Shown: in pieces, positions 1-7,688 of the stretch | How the letters are laid out: each line of letters opens with the position of its first letter | Numbering within the stretch: the stretch's first letter is position 1 | Source of the DNA: a virus | Direction: 5' to 3' (one strand) | DNA length: 21,416 bases | Virus record (IMG/VR): IMGVR_UViG_3300037189_002135 | Span: 1-21,416 of that record | Notes under the pieces: generated by a model | Told to the model about the DNA's origin: nothing | The model's database searches: none | The model's input: the letters and a program-made list of their open reading frames with translations, nothing else | Made by a program: the position numbers and the translations under genes

Positions 1-1
1 A

Positions 2-115
2 TTCACCAATGAAGAGTGGAAAAAACACGAAGACCGTAAACGGTCTGATGTTTTCACTTTGCAACGTGCAATGACCAGATTGTGTGTTGCGTGGGGCAAA
101 GCCCCACGTTATTGA
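2..115 (+). CDS. C-terminal fragment of an unidentified plus-strand gene
   Basis: Reading from base 2 the plus strand is open for 37 codons and stops at TGA 113-115. The other two plus frames close early, at 10-12 and 72-74. The fragment is strongly charged (EEWKKHEDRKR) and ends in WGKAPRY. I do not recognise the family, and the start lies left of the window. The gene converges on the minus-strand late operon, and its stop codon abuts the stop of the neighbouring minus gene with no base between them. It is therefore probably the last gene of an oppositely transcribed block. Because the piece is so short, a chance open frame cannot be ruled out. Confidence 0.5.
   Translation, partial: FTNEEWKKHEDRKRSDVFTLQRAMTRLCVAWGKAPRY
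90..108. terminator. GC-rich hairpin at a convergent gene junction
   Basis: An 8-bp perfect stem CGTGGGGC / GCCCCACG closes on an AAA loop, seven bases before the meeting point of the two convergent genes. On the plus strand a T-rich run (117-126) follows after about ten bases; on the minus strand no T run follows. It could end transcription of the plus gene and, less well, of the late operon. The stem lies inside the last codons of the plus-strand fragment, so it could also be only coding sequence. Confidence 0.45.
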
Positions 116-421
116 CTATTTCTTTTTAGCGTTATTGCGTTTAGAAATAGCAGTAGCTTTGCGTTTAGCATCTGCTTTGGAAGATGCACCCCAAGCGTTC
201 AACGATAATAATAAACGAGTGGGTTCACCGTTAGGTTTTCGTTCCGGTCCGGGCATATTTCCCATGCGTGCCAAGAAACTGGCACGGCGTGGATTGTCTC
301 CCGATTTGACCGGTGCTTTTAAAGTTCCACCTGTTTGTTTTTTGTAAGACGCCCGGCCTTTTGCATTTAGTCCACCTGCCGGGTTCTTGCCTTCTTTGCG
401 TTGCCATGCTGCACTAGCCAT
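116..421 (-). CDS. DUF6321-like small basic phage protein
   Basis: This 101-aa, very basic protein resembles, from memory, the DUF6321 family of phage proteins of unknown role. The recognisable core is RKEGKNPAGGLNAKGRASY near residue 10, followed by a PRRASFLARMGNMPG segment and an AWGASSKADAKRKA C-terminal helix. The tail is rich in Lys, Arg and Asn. A DNA- or RNA-binding or virion-associated role is possible but unproven. ATG 419-421 follows the holin stop codon by two bases. There is no good Shine-Dalgarno sequence (AAAAAGTAATC only), so translation may be coupled to the holin. It is the last gene of the minus-strand operon. Confidence 0.7.
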   Translation of the reverse strand: MASAAWQRKEGKNPAGGLNAKGRASYKKQTGGTLKAPVKSGDNPRRASFLARMGNMPGPERKPNGEPTRLLLSLNAWGASSKADAKRKATAISKRNNAKKK

Positions 422-423
422 GA

Positions 424-669
424 TTACTTTTTGAAAGTTCCCGAAGTGGGATCACCGACTTGAGTTGCACCAAGTGAGAACAGTAAACACATGACAATGG
501 CAACGAGTGAACCTTTGAGCGGTTCGACTGAGAACAGGGCATTGTAGTTTGCGCCGAGTGCGATCCATCCTGCTGCGTATCCTTGAACAGCAGTTCGGAT
601 CAGTCTGTCTGCGAGGTCTTTCCACCAATCAGCGCTTTCAAAAGCTTTGATTAAGTTGATTGTAGGCAT
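424..669 (-). CDS. Putative r1t-type holin
   Basis: The 81-aa protein begins with a short amphipathic segment and then WWKDLADRLIRTAVQGYAAG, the WKD-x-x-x-R-x-x-RT-x-x-Q pattern of phage r1t-type holins. Two hydrophobic segments follow (about residues 27-45 and 53-70), and the protein ends in a short charged tail, GTFKK. Holins of this kind oligomerise in the cytoplasmic membrane and time release of the endolysin. The endolysin gene lies about 1.4 kb upstream in the same operon. ATG 667-669 has a good Shine-Dalgarno (AGAGGAG, about 9 bases upstream), and the gene overlaps the end of the DUF6378-like gene by 32 bases. The DUF2746-like gene upstream is a second candidate lysis membrane protein. 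Confidence 0.72.
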   Translation of the reverse strand: MPTINLIKAFESADWWKDLADRLIRTAVQGYAAGWIALGANYNALFSVEPLKGSLVAIVMCLLFSLGATQVGDPTSGTFKK

Positions 670-982
670 TTTGTTTCTGCTCCTCTATAGCGGCGACAGC
701 CCAGTAACAATCAGAATAGCCAGAGAGATCAACAAGGCTGTCGCGTAGTTTTTTAAGTTTCTTCTTTTTAATTTTACCATTTCCAAGACGAGATAGTTTA
801 ACTGCCATCATGAATAAAACGCCTTCAGATGGTGTCAGTTCGATACCGGAGAGTTCATAGAAAATGCGGGTGGTTCTGGAATAGTCGATGTATGGGTGAT
901 CGTATGCTTCACCTCTGTCTCCGAAAACTAAATGGTATGCTTCGGAACAGATTGATTCGTCTTTCCAACTGGTTGTGTCCAA
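638..982 (-). CDS. DUF6378-like phage protein
   Basis: This 114-aa protein carries the signature that I remember from DUF6378 phage proteins: GDRGEAYDHPYIDYSRT (about residues 21-37), a middle helix with LTPSEGVLFMMAVKLSRL, and a terminal DSLVDLSGYSDCYWAV helix. The function of the family is not established; the helical, acidic pattern recalls MazG-like folds, but that is only an impression. The start is a TTG (980-982), because the frame is closed by TAG at 998-1000 and there is no ATG before the conserved core. I see no clear Shine-Dalgarno. The metallophosphoesterase stop codon (984-986) lies one base upstream, so translational coupling is likely. A lysine-rich stretch (KIKKKKLKK) sits in the middle. 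Confidence 0.68.
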   Translation of the reverse strand: MDTTSWKDESICSEAYHLVFGDRGEAYDHPYIDYSRTTRIFYELSGIELTPSEGVLFMMAVKLSRLGNGKIKKKKLKKLRDSLVDLSGYSDCYWAVAAIEEQKQNAYNQLNQSF

Positions 983-983
983 G

Positions 984-1811
984 TCAATACTTTCTTGCTA
1001 AGAATTTTTCGAGAGTGGTGCCTTCGTATTTGCGGCAAAGGTATGAGAGCGATACAAACATCGGATCGTATGCTCCCTTTGATACTTCATGTTTTACAAT
1101 GATGCCTCGCCAGTGTGCGTTGCCTTGGAACCCTTTGTATTCTTCATCGTGAAGGTAGCAGGCTCCTGCAATTAATCCACATTGTTGTTGACCCCCGGAT
1201 AAGAAGCGTGTGGCAAAGTCTAGTGTTTGTTGATGGCCCATTGTAAATGAGTGTCCGATTGTTTTGAGTCGTGTTGCTGCTGCTCCACCGTATGGTTTAC
1301 CAGTCATGGGGTTTGCCCAGAAATGTGCATAGTAGATTCCGTCGATGTTGACTGGACGCAAATAGTCGTGAACAGTCCAGCCGTGTTGTGTGTAATTAAG
1401 GTCGTGTAAACCTAGTGCGCCTTCTAGTTTTGCATCGCCGTCAATAGCCCGACAGATACGGTTTTCATGGTTGCCTAAAAGCAAATGCCGTTCTGGAAGG
1501 TATTGTTTTTTCTGCCATTTTTTTCTAGCAGTGTTGTGTGTGTTCATTGGCTGACAAAGAATGTCAAAAGCTTTGTTAGCTGCGTCGATGTCTGCGACAT
1601 ATCGTCGGCCTTCGAATTGGCGTTTACCTGTGTCCCATTGGCTTAATGATTCCATATCCGCATGGTCGCCAAGATGAACAATGACATCAGGTTTTTTGTC
1701 CAGAATATATTGACCGATCCAATGTAGATGATCAGTTGGTACGTTTGGTTTGGCTTGTGTATCGGGGATGATTAGGTGTGTTTTACCTATTGATGTGTTT
1801 TCTTCTTCCAT
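984..1811 (-). CDS. Calcineurin-like metallophosphoesterase
   Basis: The 275-aa protein has the ordered metal-binding blocks of the metallophosphoesterase superfamily: IIPDTQ with Asp17, HLGDHAD with Asp49, LLGNHENR (113-118), a later YYAHFW histidine and GHQQ. Such enzymes hydrolyse phosphate mono- or diesters with two divalent metals; the phage substrate is unknown. By eye the usual D-x-H is D-T-Q here, and the usual GHxH is GHQQ. One metal site may therefore be altered, or the protein may belong to a subfamily with these residues. ATG 1809-1811 has a strong GGAGG six bases upstream, and the gene overlaps the DUF2746-like gene by 25 bases. Its place between lysis genes does not itself imply a role in lysis. 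Confidence 0.85.
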   Translation of the reverse strand: MEEENTSIGKTHLIIPDTQAKPNVPTDHLHWIGQYILDKKPDVIVHLGDHADMESLSQWDTGKRQFEGRRYVADIDAANKAFDILCQPMNTHNTARKKWQKKQYLPERHLLLGNHENRICRAIDGDAKLEGALGLHDLNYTQHGWTVHDYLRPVNIDGIYYAHFWANPMTGKPYGGAAATRLKTIGHSFTMGHQQTLDFATRFLSGGQQQCGLIAGACYLHDEEYKGFQGNAHWRGIIVKHEVSKGAYDPMFVSLSYLCRKYEGTTLEKFLARKY

Positions 1812-2077
1812 GGACCCCTCCGGTTATGCCATTCAAAATGTTCGTTAACCCGAGAGTTTACATCTTCAATGTTATTTTTTACGCGATCCACTTGATAGTT
1901 GACATGATCAATTTTGTTTTCGATTGATTCTAATTTGTTGGCGTTCATGCCGTGTTCTTCAGTGTTGAGTCGCCGGGTTTTGCGGGCTTGCCAGATGACA
2001 CCGACAAGAGCCAGACCGCCAGTGATGGACGCACTGATGATCTGGCTCAGGTCAGCCGCAAAAAGTATAGCGGTCAT
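1787..2077 (-). CDS. DUF2746-like membrane protein with coiled coil, possible holin partner
   Basis: With a start at ATG 2075-2077 the protein has 96 aa. An N-terminal hydrophobic helix (about residues 8-30, with SASITGGLALVGVIW) is followed by a basic ARKTRR stop-transfer patch. Then comes a heptad-like coiled-coil region (NKLESIENKIDHVNYQVDRV) and a RVNEHFEWHNRRG tail. This layout matches the DUF2746 proteins next to actinophage lysins, which are often proposed as second holins or antiholins. I chose 2077 over an upstream ATG at 2095 because it makes a 4-base ATGA overlap with the endolysin stop, the commonest junction in this operon. Function is inferred from topology and position only. 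Confidence 0.62.
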   Translation of the reverse strand: MTAILFAADLSQIISASITGGLALVGVIWQARKTRRLNTEEHGMNANKLESIENKIDHVNYQVDRVKNNIEDVNSRVNEHFEWHNRRGPWKKKTHQ

Positions 2078-3123
2078 GCAACTAATTTCTGCCATGTTCG
2101 TGGTCCGATAATCCCATCAACCGACAAACTATTGGATGCTTGAAAGTTTCGTACAGCAGCAGCAGTTAATGGACCAAAAATTCCATCAGCCACAACCGGA
2201 AAATTTTTAAGATTCAAAGCAATCTGTGCCATACGCACAGCTCCACCACTGCTACCAGACTGTAAGATCTGAGTTTGAGCATCAGCTAAAGCTTCAAGAA
2301 ACACATCGCCTTCTCCGGACGGAGCAGGATGGTTTTGAGCGGCAAGCCAATCAAAAAATTGTTTTGATGCTTCCTCGGTACGAGGCCCCCAAATTCCGTC
2401 AGCAGGAATTTGCAGGTTACGTTGCCACTCAACAACAGCAGCGGCCGTCTGAGGGCCATATACGCCGTCCTGAGAGACTCCTACGACCTTCTGAATATCA
2501 CGAACCTTATTGCCTGTAGATCCTAAACCATAGAACACACCAGAAGTCACGGGCGGTGTGGGAAATGGGGTAGTTCCCACAGAAGAATCGATTGCATTGA
2601 ACAGTTTATCCCACGGATAATCCGGCCCCGGATCGGTATGGCCACCCGGAACAAACGCAAAACTAATTTCACGGTGAGAAGTAATTCCAAAAAACTCTCC
2701 GCCTCGTAAAGCATTAGCGTCGAGGAAACGTACCGGAATCCCGTAACGATCACATAACGCACGAACCAGCGGTCCCACCTGAGTCTCAATCATCTGAGTT
2801 GAATAACCATCAGCCCAACCATCAGCTCCTTGAGACGCATAACCAGCCTGCTCAATACCAATCCCACAATTATTTGTAGGCGTATGAGCCGTATGCCAAG
2901 CAGTATCATCAGGTTGCACAGAACAAACAACACTGTCGTTGTCACAGCAATAATGCGCTGATGCTTGCGGCGCATTGCTGCCAGCAAAATATGATGCACA
3001 GTTTTCAGCAGTAGTTGAATACTCTCCTGCTTCCATATCGTGAATAACAATTAAAGTTACGGGGCTAGTGCGACCGGGCGTGTAATTGCGAGCTAAAATT
3101 TCTGGGATAGAATTAAGATCCAT
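2074..3123 (-). CDS. Endolysin: N-acetylmuramoyl-L-alanine amidase with two peptidoglycan-binding domains
   Basis: The 349-aa enzyme cleaves the bond between N-acetylmuramic acid and L-alanine at lysis. An Amidase_2 domain (about residues 8-175) shows likely zinc ligands His28 (IVIHDME), His150 (TSHREI) and Asp164 (HTDPGPDYPW), with Glu91 in GIGIEQAG as a candidate catalytic residue. Two PF01471-type peptidoglycan-binding repeats follow, roughly at 190-255 and 280-349, each with a DG-[VI]-x-GP-x-T motif. There is no signal peptide, so a holin is needed. ATG 3121-3123 was chosen over an upstream ATG at 3165 because it has a purine-rich GAAAGGA, although at only 3 bases, and avoids overlap with the fibre gene. 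Double cell-wall-binding repeats fit a Gram-positive host. Confidence 0.95.
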   Translation of the reverse strand: MDLNSIPEILARNYTPGRTSPVTLIVIHDMEAGEYSTTAENCASYFAGSNAPQASAHYCCDNDSVVCSVQPDDTAWHTAHTPTNNCGIGIEQAGYASQGADGWADGYSTQMIETQVGPLVRALCDRYGIPVRFLDANALRGGEFFGITSHREISFAFVPGGHTDPGPDYPWDKLFNAIDSSVGTTPFPTPPVTSGVFYGLGSTGNKVRDIQKVVGVSQDGVYGPQTAAAVVEWQRNLQIPADGIWGPRTEEASKQFFDWLAAQNHPAPSGEGDVFLEALADAQTQILQSGSSGGAVRMAQIALNLKNFPVVADGIFGPLTAAAVRNFQASNSLSVDGIIGPRTWQKLVA

Positions 3124-3146
3124 ATTTCCTTTCTTGAAAGTTATCG

Positions 3147-6100
3147 TTACGAACCACGAATCCATAATTGGGCTGCAACAGCCGTGATGGACGAAGTAGA
3201 TGTTGGAAGAGTTGAACCAGTAGCGGTCGCAGACAATCTAGGTGCCAACGGTGTAGCCAAAATACCGATGTTCGAGCCGTTGATAGCGACAGTACCGGTG
3301 TGGTTCGAAAGAACCGCAATCGCATACCTAGTTCCAGCAGTCATGGTGTAACTGGAAGACAGATTGATCGAACGCAAACCTGTGGAACCCAACCATGTGG
3401 TATTCGTCGGAGTCGAAGGAGTCGATGCAGCCAACGTCAACGTGGTCCCATCCCAAGTGTAAATTCCAGCGAAACAAGATGAGATTGTTCCGGCTGTGGT
3501 CACAACCACATTGATGGACGAAACAGTCACATCCCACATAGGAGAAACAAAAGTGAACCAAACTGTTCCGGTTGGGACTGTGATTGCGTTTGCAACAACG
3601 AACCTTGGGATGGTTTCGACGTTTGATGTGGTGGTCCCCAACCATCCTGCAAGCAACGTGTTTGTCACAGCAGTCCCACTAATTTTGGAGGCTGCAATTG
3701 CTGCGCTTGAAGACACGTTTGCATCTGTGATCTGTGACCATTTCAAACCAGTACCGTAAGTGGAATCTGCAATCAATACCTGAGCGTCGGTGCCGACCGT
3801 GCGGACAGTTGCAGCACTACTTGAACGCGTAAGAATGTCGCCCTTCGCGGTCAGTAATGACCGAGGGACAGCCAGTGCAGCCGTAGCGGTATCAGCAGTA
3901 TCAACATAAGTACGCAAATCTTCAACAGCAGACAACGCCGAGATCGCTTCGGTTGCTTTTTGAGCGGCAAAATCGCCAACAGCAACATGACCAGCATCAA
4001 CCGGATGCAATTGATCATTTGTCCAAGCCAATGGATCAGTTTTAACGGAACCAGTAACTTCAGCCCAATCCCATACAGCCCACCCATTAGTAGCAGCAAC
4101 AGTATAAAGTTCAGTAAGTCGTGCAGCCCAAGAACTATCATCAGATTGTTGCTTGTTAGATGGTGGAATTAACAAAGCAAACGATGGAGCATATCCAAGT
4201 GCTGTAGTAATTGAACTGACCATAGTTGATACTTTGGGACTAAAGTCAGTTCCAGCAGTTTCGTTAGAACCAAGAGCAATTACAACAAGTGAAGGCGCAA
4301 GTTGGGAATGATAATAAGACGCCCGTAACATTGATAACCAGTCAGCTGAAGTTGTAACGTTAACTGAGTTGTTGTAGTTATCAAAGTTTGAACCAAACAA
4401 TGCTGAGGTCCATACTCGTGTACCCACGGCCTCATCACCATCGTAAACATATGCACCATCAATAATAATATTGGCAACTGTACAGGTCACAGTAATTGTA
4501 TAGGTGCCACGGGTAAGTGAACCCGTTGACCAACGCACTACATCTTCTTGATCAGTGGTCATAGAATTATCGTAAGTAGGAGTAGTCAGTAAACTGGCAA
4601 CAGTTGAACCACCAGAGTCGGTCACGGCAATTGCAATTGAACCAGAACCAGCAGCAGGACGACGCACTCGATAGACCACTTCGGCAGAAGTGCCGGTAAA
4701 CGCGAGGGTAGCTGTGCCATTTGCAACAAGTGACACGGCCCGCAAACCAAGTCCTCGGGCAGTTCGAGTTAATGTTCCACTGACCGTTGTAAGTGTAGTA
4801 CCGCTACCGTCTTTAATTGTCCATCGCGGTGAGCGATAATCACCGGAATAAGCAGGAACGTATTGACCAATGCGACCGTTAGCATTACATAACTGCGCAA
4901 GGTTAGCAGCAAAGCGGCGCACCATAATCTGCGAAAACGGAGTCGTGCCGTTGTAGCCTTCACCAATTGAATCTCCAACCCATAAGATATCTGCGGTGGC
5001 ATTGCCGGAAGTCTTGCGGGCGTAACGCACAGCGGCAAGATCGCGATGCCAACGGCGAAGAGGAGCGATACCTTCACGTTGAATAACAGCATCAATACCG
5101 GGTGTAGATAACGCAACTGTTTGGGTACCCGAATTGTAAGTAATTGGAGTAGTAGCCGCAATAACACCTGATGCACCAGTAGCACCAGTAACACCTTGCG
5201 GTCCAGTCGCACCCGTTGCGCCTGTTGCCCCAGTTGCACCTGTTGCTCCTGTTGGAATACCAAAATTCAAAACAGGGTAATGAGAAGTCCCAGTGTTAGT
5301 AACAGTCGCTGTTGAACCAGCAGTTAAAGTTGTAACAGTTCCCACAGTTACCGGTGGTCCCGCATAAACAATCGGTGCAGTATTAGATACTGATTGATCA
5401 ACGGTGATGCACTTAACGTGCCAAACACCTTCTAACCAAGATTCGTTTTTGTTCCAACGTTCAACATCGACACCTTGTTGTTCACCAGTAGTGATGCTGT
5501 CAATGAAAACATTACGGATTTCATCACCAATTTTTAACTCAATAATTGATCGTGATTTCATCAACGCATTAAGTTCCGAGAAATCAACGTAAGGATCAGC
5601 ACCAACAGAAAACGCATAATTATGAGACACCGCGTCTTTAATAATGATTGGCAAATAAATTTCTTCTTGACGTTCCGGCACCGGCACAGCACGCAACGTC
5701 CATTTATTCAACACAGCATCTGCCGTATTTGTTGTGCCTGACCACACAAATTCTAATTCTTCATACTCGCCAGATCGCCCATCAATAGGAATCGTAGAAC
5801 CGTCTGAACTTAACGAACCTAAATTAGTAGCATCGCCAACAAACTTAACTGCGATGTCCGTACCGGAAGAAGACTCATCATAATTTGCACCTTCTAAATC
5901 AATACGAATAAATTGTTTGGCTTCAGTCGTACCAAAATTAATTTTGCCAGTACGTAACCAACCACTTGTAGCACGTGTAGAAGTTTCACCGCGTACACCA
6001 TCGTAGTTAGTAGCAAAATACAATTTGTCTTTGACGTTAACAATTGAATGAACTTCGGCTGCGCTTCCATGTGTATTAGTGATCATCAAATCAGTTGCAT

Positions 6101-7688
6101 AAGCTGGTTGTAAATCATCAACAAGTTGACCAAGGTTGATGCGTCCGACCCCGGTGTATTCTTCTAAACTTGTTGGTTTGTAACGGTTCCAGTTGAACCA
6201 AACGTATTGGCCTTTGCCTTCGAACGTGGTGACTCCGCCGTGAAAAGTGGAATCGTATGCGTTGAATGTTCCATCAGTGGTGATGCCGTCTGTTGCGTCA
6301 ATGTAGTTTTCAAGAACAATAACTGGACCGAATGAGATGCCCCCGGTTTGTTGAAAGGTGCCTAATCGAACACCTTTGCTTGTGCCAATTAAAACGTATC
6401 CGGCGTATGAGTACATGGTGTTGATAATTTCGCCGGTTGGTAGGGAAGCAACAGGAGATGGCGGATTTAATTTTGCTGCTGTCGTATCAAATGTGCAACG
6501 ATAAATTGTTGACGTTAATCCTGCTGTTGAAGATGAAAGTTGAATTGGATCGGTTGCAGAAAGATATACTCCGTCAGGACCTAATACGGCTGAAGTGAAA
6601 TGGGGCATCCAATTTTTATCATATGTTGCAATTGTGTCATCATTGGTATCTTTAATCTGTACTAATGAATCATTAGAATTTTCATAATGTTTTGCCAACA
6701 CATAATTGCCTGCAACAAGAACATCAGAATATTCTTTGTTGTTTGCACCATGACGACCAAAAACCCAAGTAGGTGAAACAGAAGCGGAAGTATTACCTGC
6801 AATTGAAATACTTAATTTGTAAACACCTGTTTCTCGTTGACTTACACTAGCAACAAAAACAGTTGTACCAGTTGCAATAGCAGCAGCAGTTGTTCCATTG
6901 TACGCTCGTTGCACACCAACAGTTGTTCCAACAACACTTGTAACCAATAACTGTTCTGAACCAATCAACAGAATCATTCCAGCAGACAATGCGGTATAAC
7001 CAACCGGAGTAGTACTAGTTAACGTAATCGAAGTTACAGAAGAAGAAAAATTACCATTAACAGTTGTGTACGTTGGACGATTAGAAACAGTAAAATAAAT
7101 GGCATTACCATTTGCGCCTAAAGAAGAAATCCATCCAGCAGCAGAAGTGCCTTCTGTGCCAGTGTTACCTTCAGTAAAAGTAAATGTTTCTCCACTGTTG
7201 ATAATTTTTGTAGAACTACCGATACTCCAAGAACTTACAGTTGGATCTGCCACATAATGAGATTGCCAACCATTGTTCAAACCGTTTGAAGATGAATTGC
7301 GAATGTAAATCAAATAATCTTGAATGTTGCACATCCAAGAATTCAAATAAGGATTTGAACTCAGAGTGCTAGTACGCAATGAAGTTGTATTAAGTAACGA
7401 TAATTCGTGTTGACTCCACGGATTAACGTTCAATGATTCATGAAACCGGCGACGACTAGAACCATCAAAAACATCAAACCAATATTGACCTGCACCTAAA
7501 CGAAAATCTGCACCGCTACGTTTCCACACATACACAGTATTAAGTGTTTGTTCAGTAGCTTCAGAATTAAGATCGTTCTGAGTGCGCATTGCTTCGACTG
7601 TGGTGCGTCGAAAGCTGGCAAGGTCCACTTCGTAGTGTTTGCCATTAAGAACAATAGGTAGATGGCTGCGTGTATTTAAAACGCTCAT
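3147..7688 (-). CDS. Large tail fibre/spike with collagen-like stalk and SGNH esterase domain
   Basis: The 1513-aa protein starts at ATG 7686-7688, overlapping the connector stop as ATGA; an upstream ATG at 7763 would run 79 bases into that gene. Residues 1 to about 780 are beta-rich, including a small barrel-like module (about 210-282) and repeated strand-turn patterns that could form a propeller. A Gly-x-Thr collagen-like stalk follows at about 813-838. An SGNH hydrolase comes next: block I VGDSIGEG with Ser907, block III ALGSNE with Asn1142, and block V NDQLHP with Asp1225 and His1228. A beta-sandwich of about 110 residues interrupts blocks I and III. A fibre motif (LTAKGDIL, about 1280-1340) and a C-terminal beta domain close the protein. 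It probably binds the host surface glycan and removes acyl groups from it. Confidence 0.82.
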   Translation of the reverse strand: MSVLNTRSHLPIVLNGKHYEVDLASFRRTTVEAMRTQNDLNSEATEQTLNTVYVWKRSGADFRLGAGQYWFDVFDGSSRRRFHESLNVNPWSQHELSLLNTTSLRTSTLSSNPYLNSWMCNIQDYLIYIRNSSSNGLNNGWQSHYVADPTVSSWSIGSSTKIINSGETFTFTEGNTGTEGTSAAGWISSLGANGNAIYFTVSNRPTYTTVNGNFSSSVTSITLTSTTPVGYTALSAGMILLIGSEQLLVTSVVGTTVGVQRAYNGTTAAAIATGTTVFVASVSQRETGVYKLSISIAGNTSASVSPTWVFGRHGANNKEYSDVLVAGNYVLAKHYENSNDSLVQIKDTNDDTIATYDKNWMPHFTSAVLGPDGVYLSATDPIQLSSSTAGLTSTIYRCTFDTTAAKLNPPSPVASLPTGEIINTMYSYAGYVLIGTSKGVRLGTFQQTGGISFGPVIVLENYIDATDGITTDGTFNAYDSTFHGGVTTFEGKGQYVWFNWNRYKPTSLEEYTGVGRINLGQLVDDLQPAYATDLMITNTHGSAAEVHSIVNVKDKLYFATNYDGVRGETSTRATSGWLRTGKINFGTTEAKQFIRIDLEGANYDESSSGTDIAVKFVGDATNLGSLSSDGSTIPIDGRSGEYEELEFVWSGTTNTADAVLNKWTLRAVPVPERQEEIYLPIIIKDAVSHNYAFSVGADPYVDFSELNALMKSRSIIELKIGDEIRNVFIDSITTGEQQGVDVERWNKNESWLEGVWHVKCITVDQSVSNTAPIVYAGPPVTVGTVTTLTAGSTATVTNTGTSHYPVLNFGIPTGATGATGATGATGATGPQGVTGATGASGVIAATTPITYNSGTQTVALSTPGIDAVIQREGIAPLRRWHRDLAAVRYARKTSGNATADILWVGDSIGEGYNGTTPFSQIMVRRFAANLAQLCNANGRIGQYVPAYSGDYRSPRWTIKDGSGTTLTTVSGTLTRTARGLGLRAVSLVANGTATLAFTGTSAEVVYRVRRPAAGSGSIAIAVTDSGGSTVASLLTTPTYDNSMTTDQEDVVRWSTGSLTRGTYTITVTCTVANIIIDGAYVYDGDEAVGTRVWTSALFGSNFDNYNNSVNVTTSADWLSMLRASYYHSQLAPSLVVIALGSNETAGTDFSPKVSTMVSSITTALGYAPSFALLIPPSNKQQSDDSSWAARLTELYTVAATNGWAVWDWAEVTGSVKTDPLAWTNDQLHPVDAGHVAVGDFAAQKATEAISALSAVEDLRTYVDTADTATAALAVPRSLLTAKGDILTRSSSAATVRTVGTDAQVLIADSTYGTGLKWSQITDANVSSSAAIAASKISGTAVTNTLLAGWLGTTTSNVETIPRFVVANAITVPTGTVWFTFVSPMWDVTVSSINVVVTTAGTISSCFAGIYTWDGTTLTLAASTPSTPTNTTWLGSTGLRSINLSSSYTMTAGTRYAIAVLSNHTGTVAINGSNIGILATPLAPRLSATATGSTLPTSTSSITAVAAQLWIRGS
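5175..5249 (-). repeat. Collagen-like Gly-x-Thr/Gly-x-x coding repeat
   Basis: Twenty-five codons encode Gly-Ala-Thr triplets with one Gly-Pro-Gln and minor variants, such as GATGATGATGATGPQG. At the DNA level this is a degenerate 9-base repeat (plus strand cagttgcac/cctgttgct type). Such stalks trimerise in phage fibres, and their DNA is prone to slippage and recombination. Here it separates the virion-anchoring half of the fibre from the enzymatic tip. Confidence 0.9.

Noticed and set aside
31-46. Inverted repeat AGACCGT-AA-ACGGTCT near the left edge
   Set aside because: The two-base loop is too tight for a stable hairpin and the sequence lies in coding DNA; no T run follows.
5170-5260. 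Short DNA repeats read as a CRISPR or satellite array
   Set aside because: They encode in-frame Gly-x-Thr collagen-like triplets and have no unique spacers.
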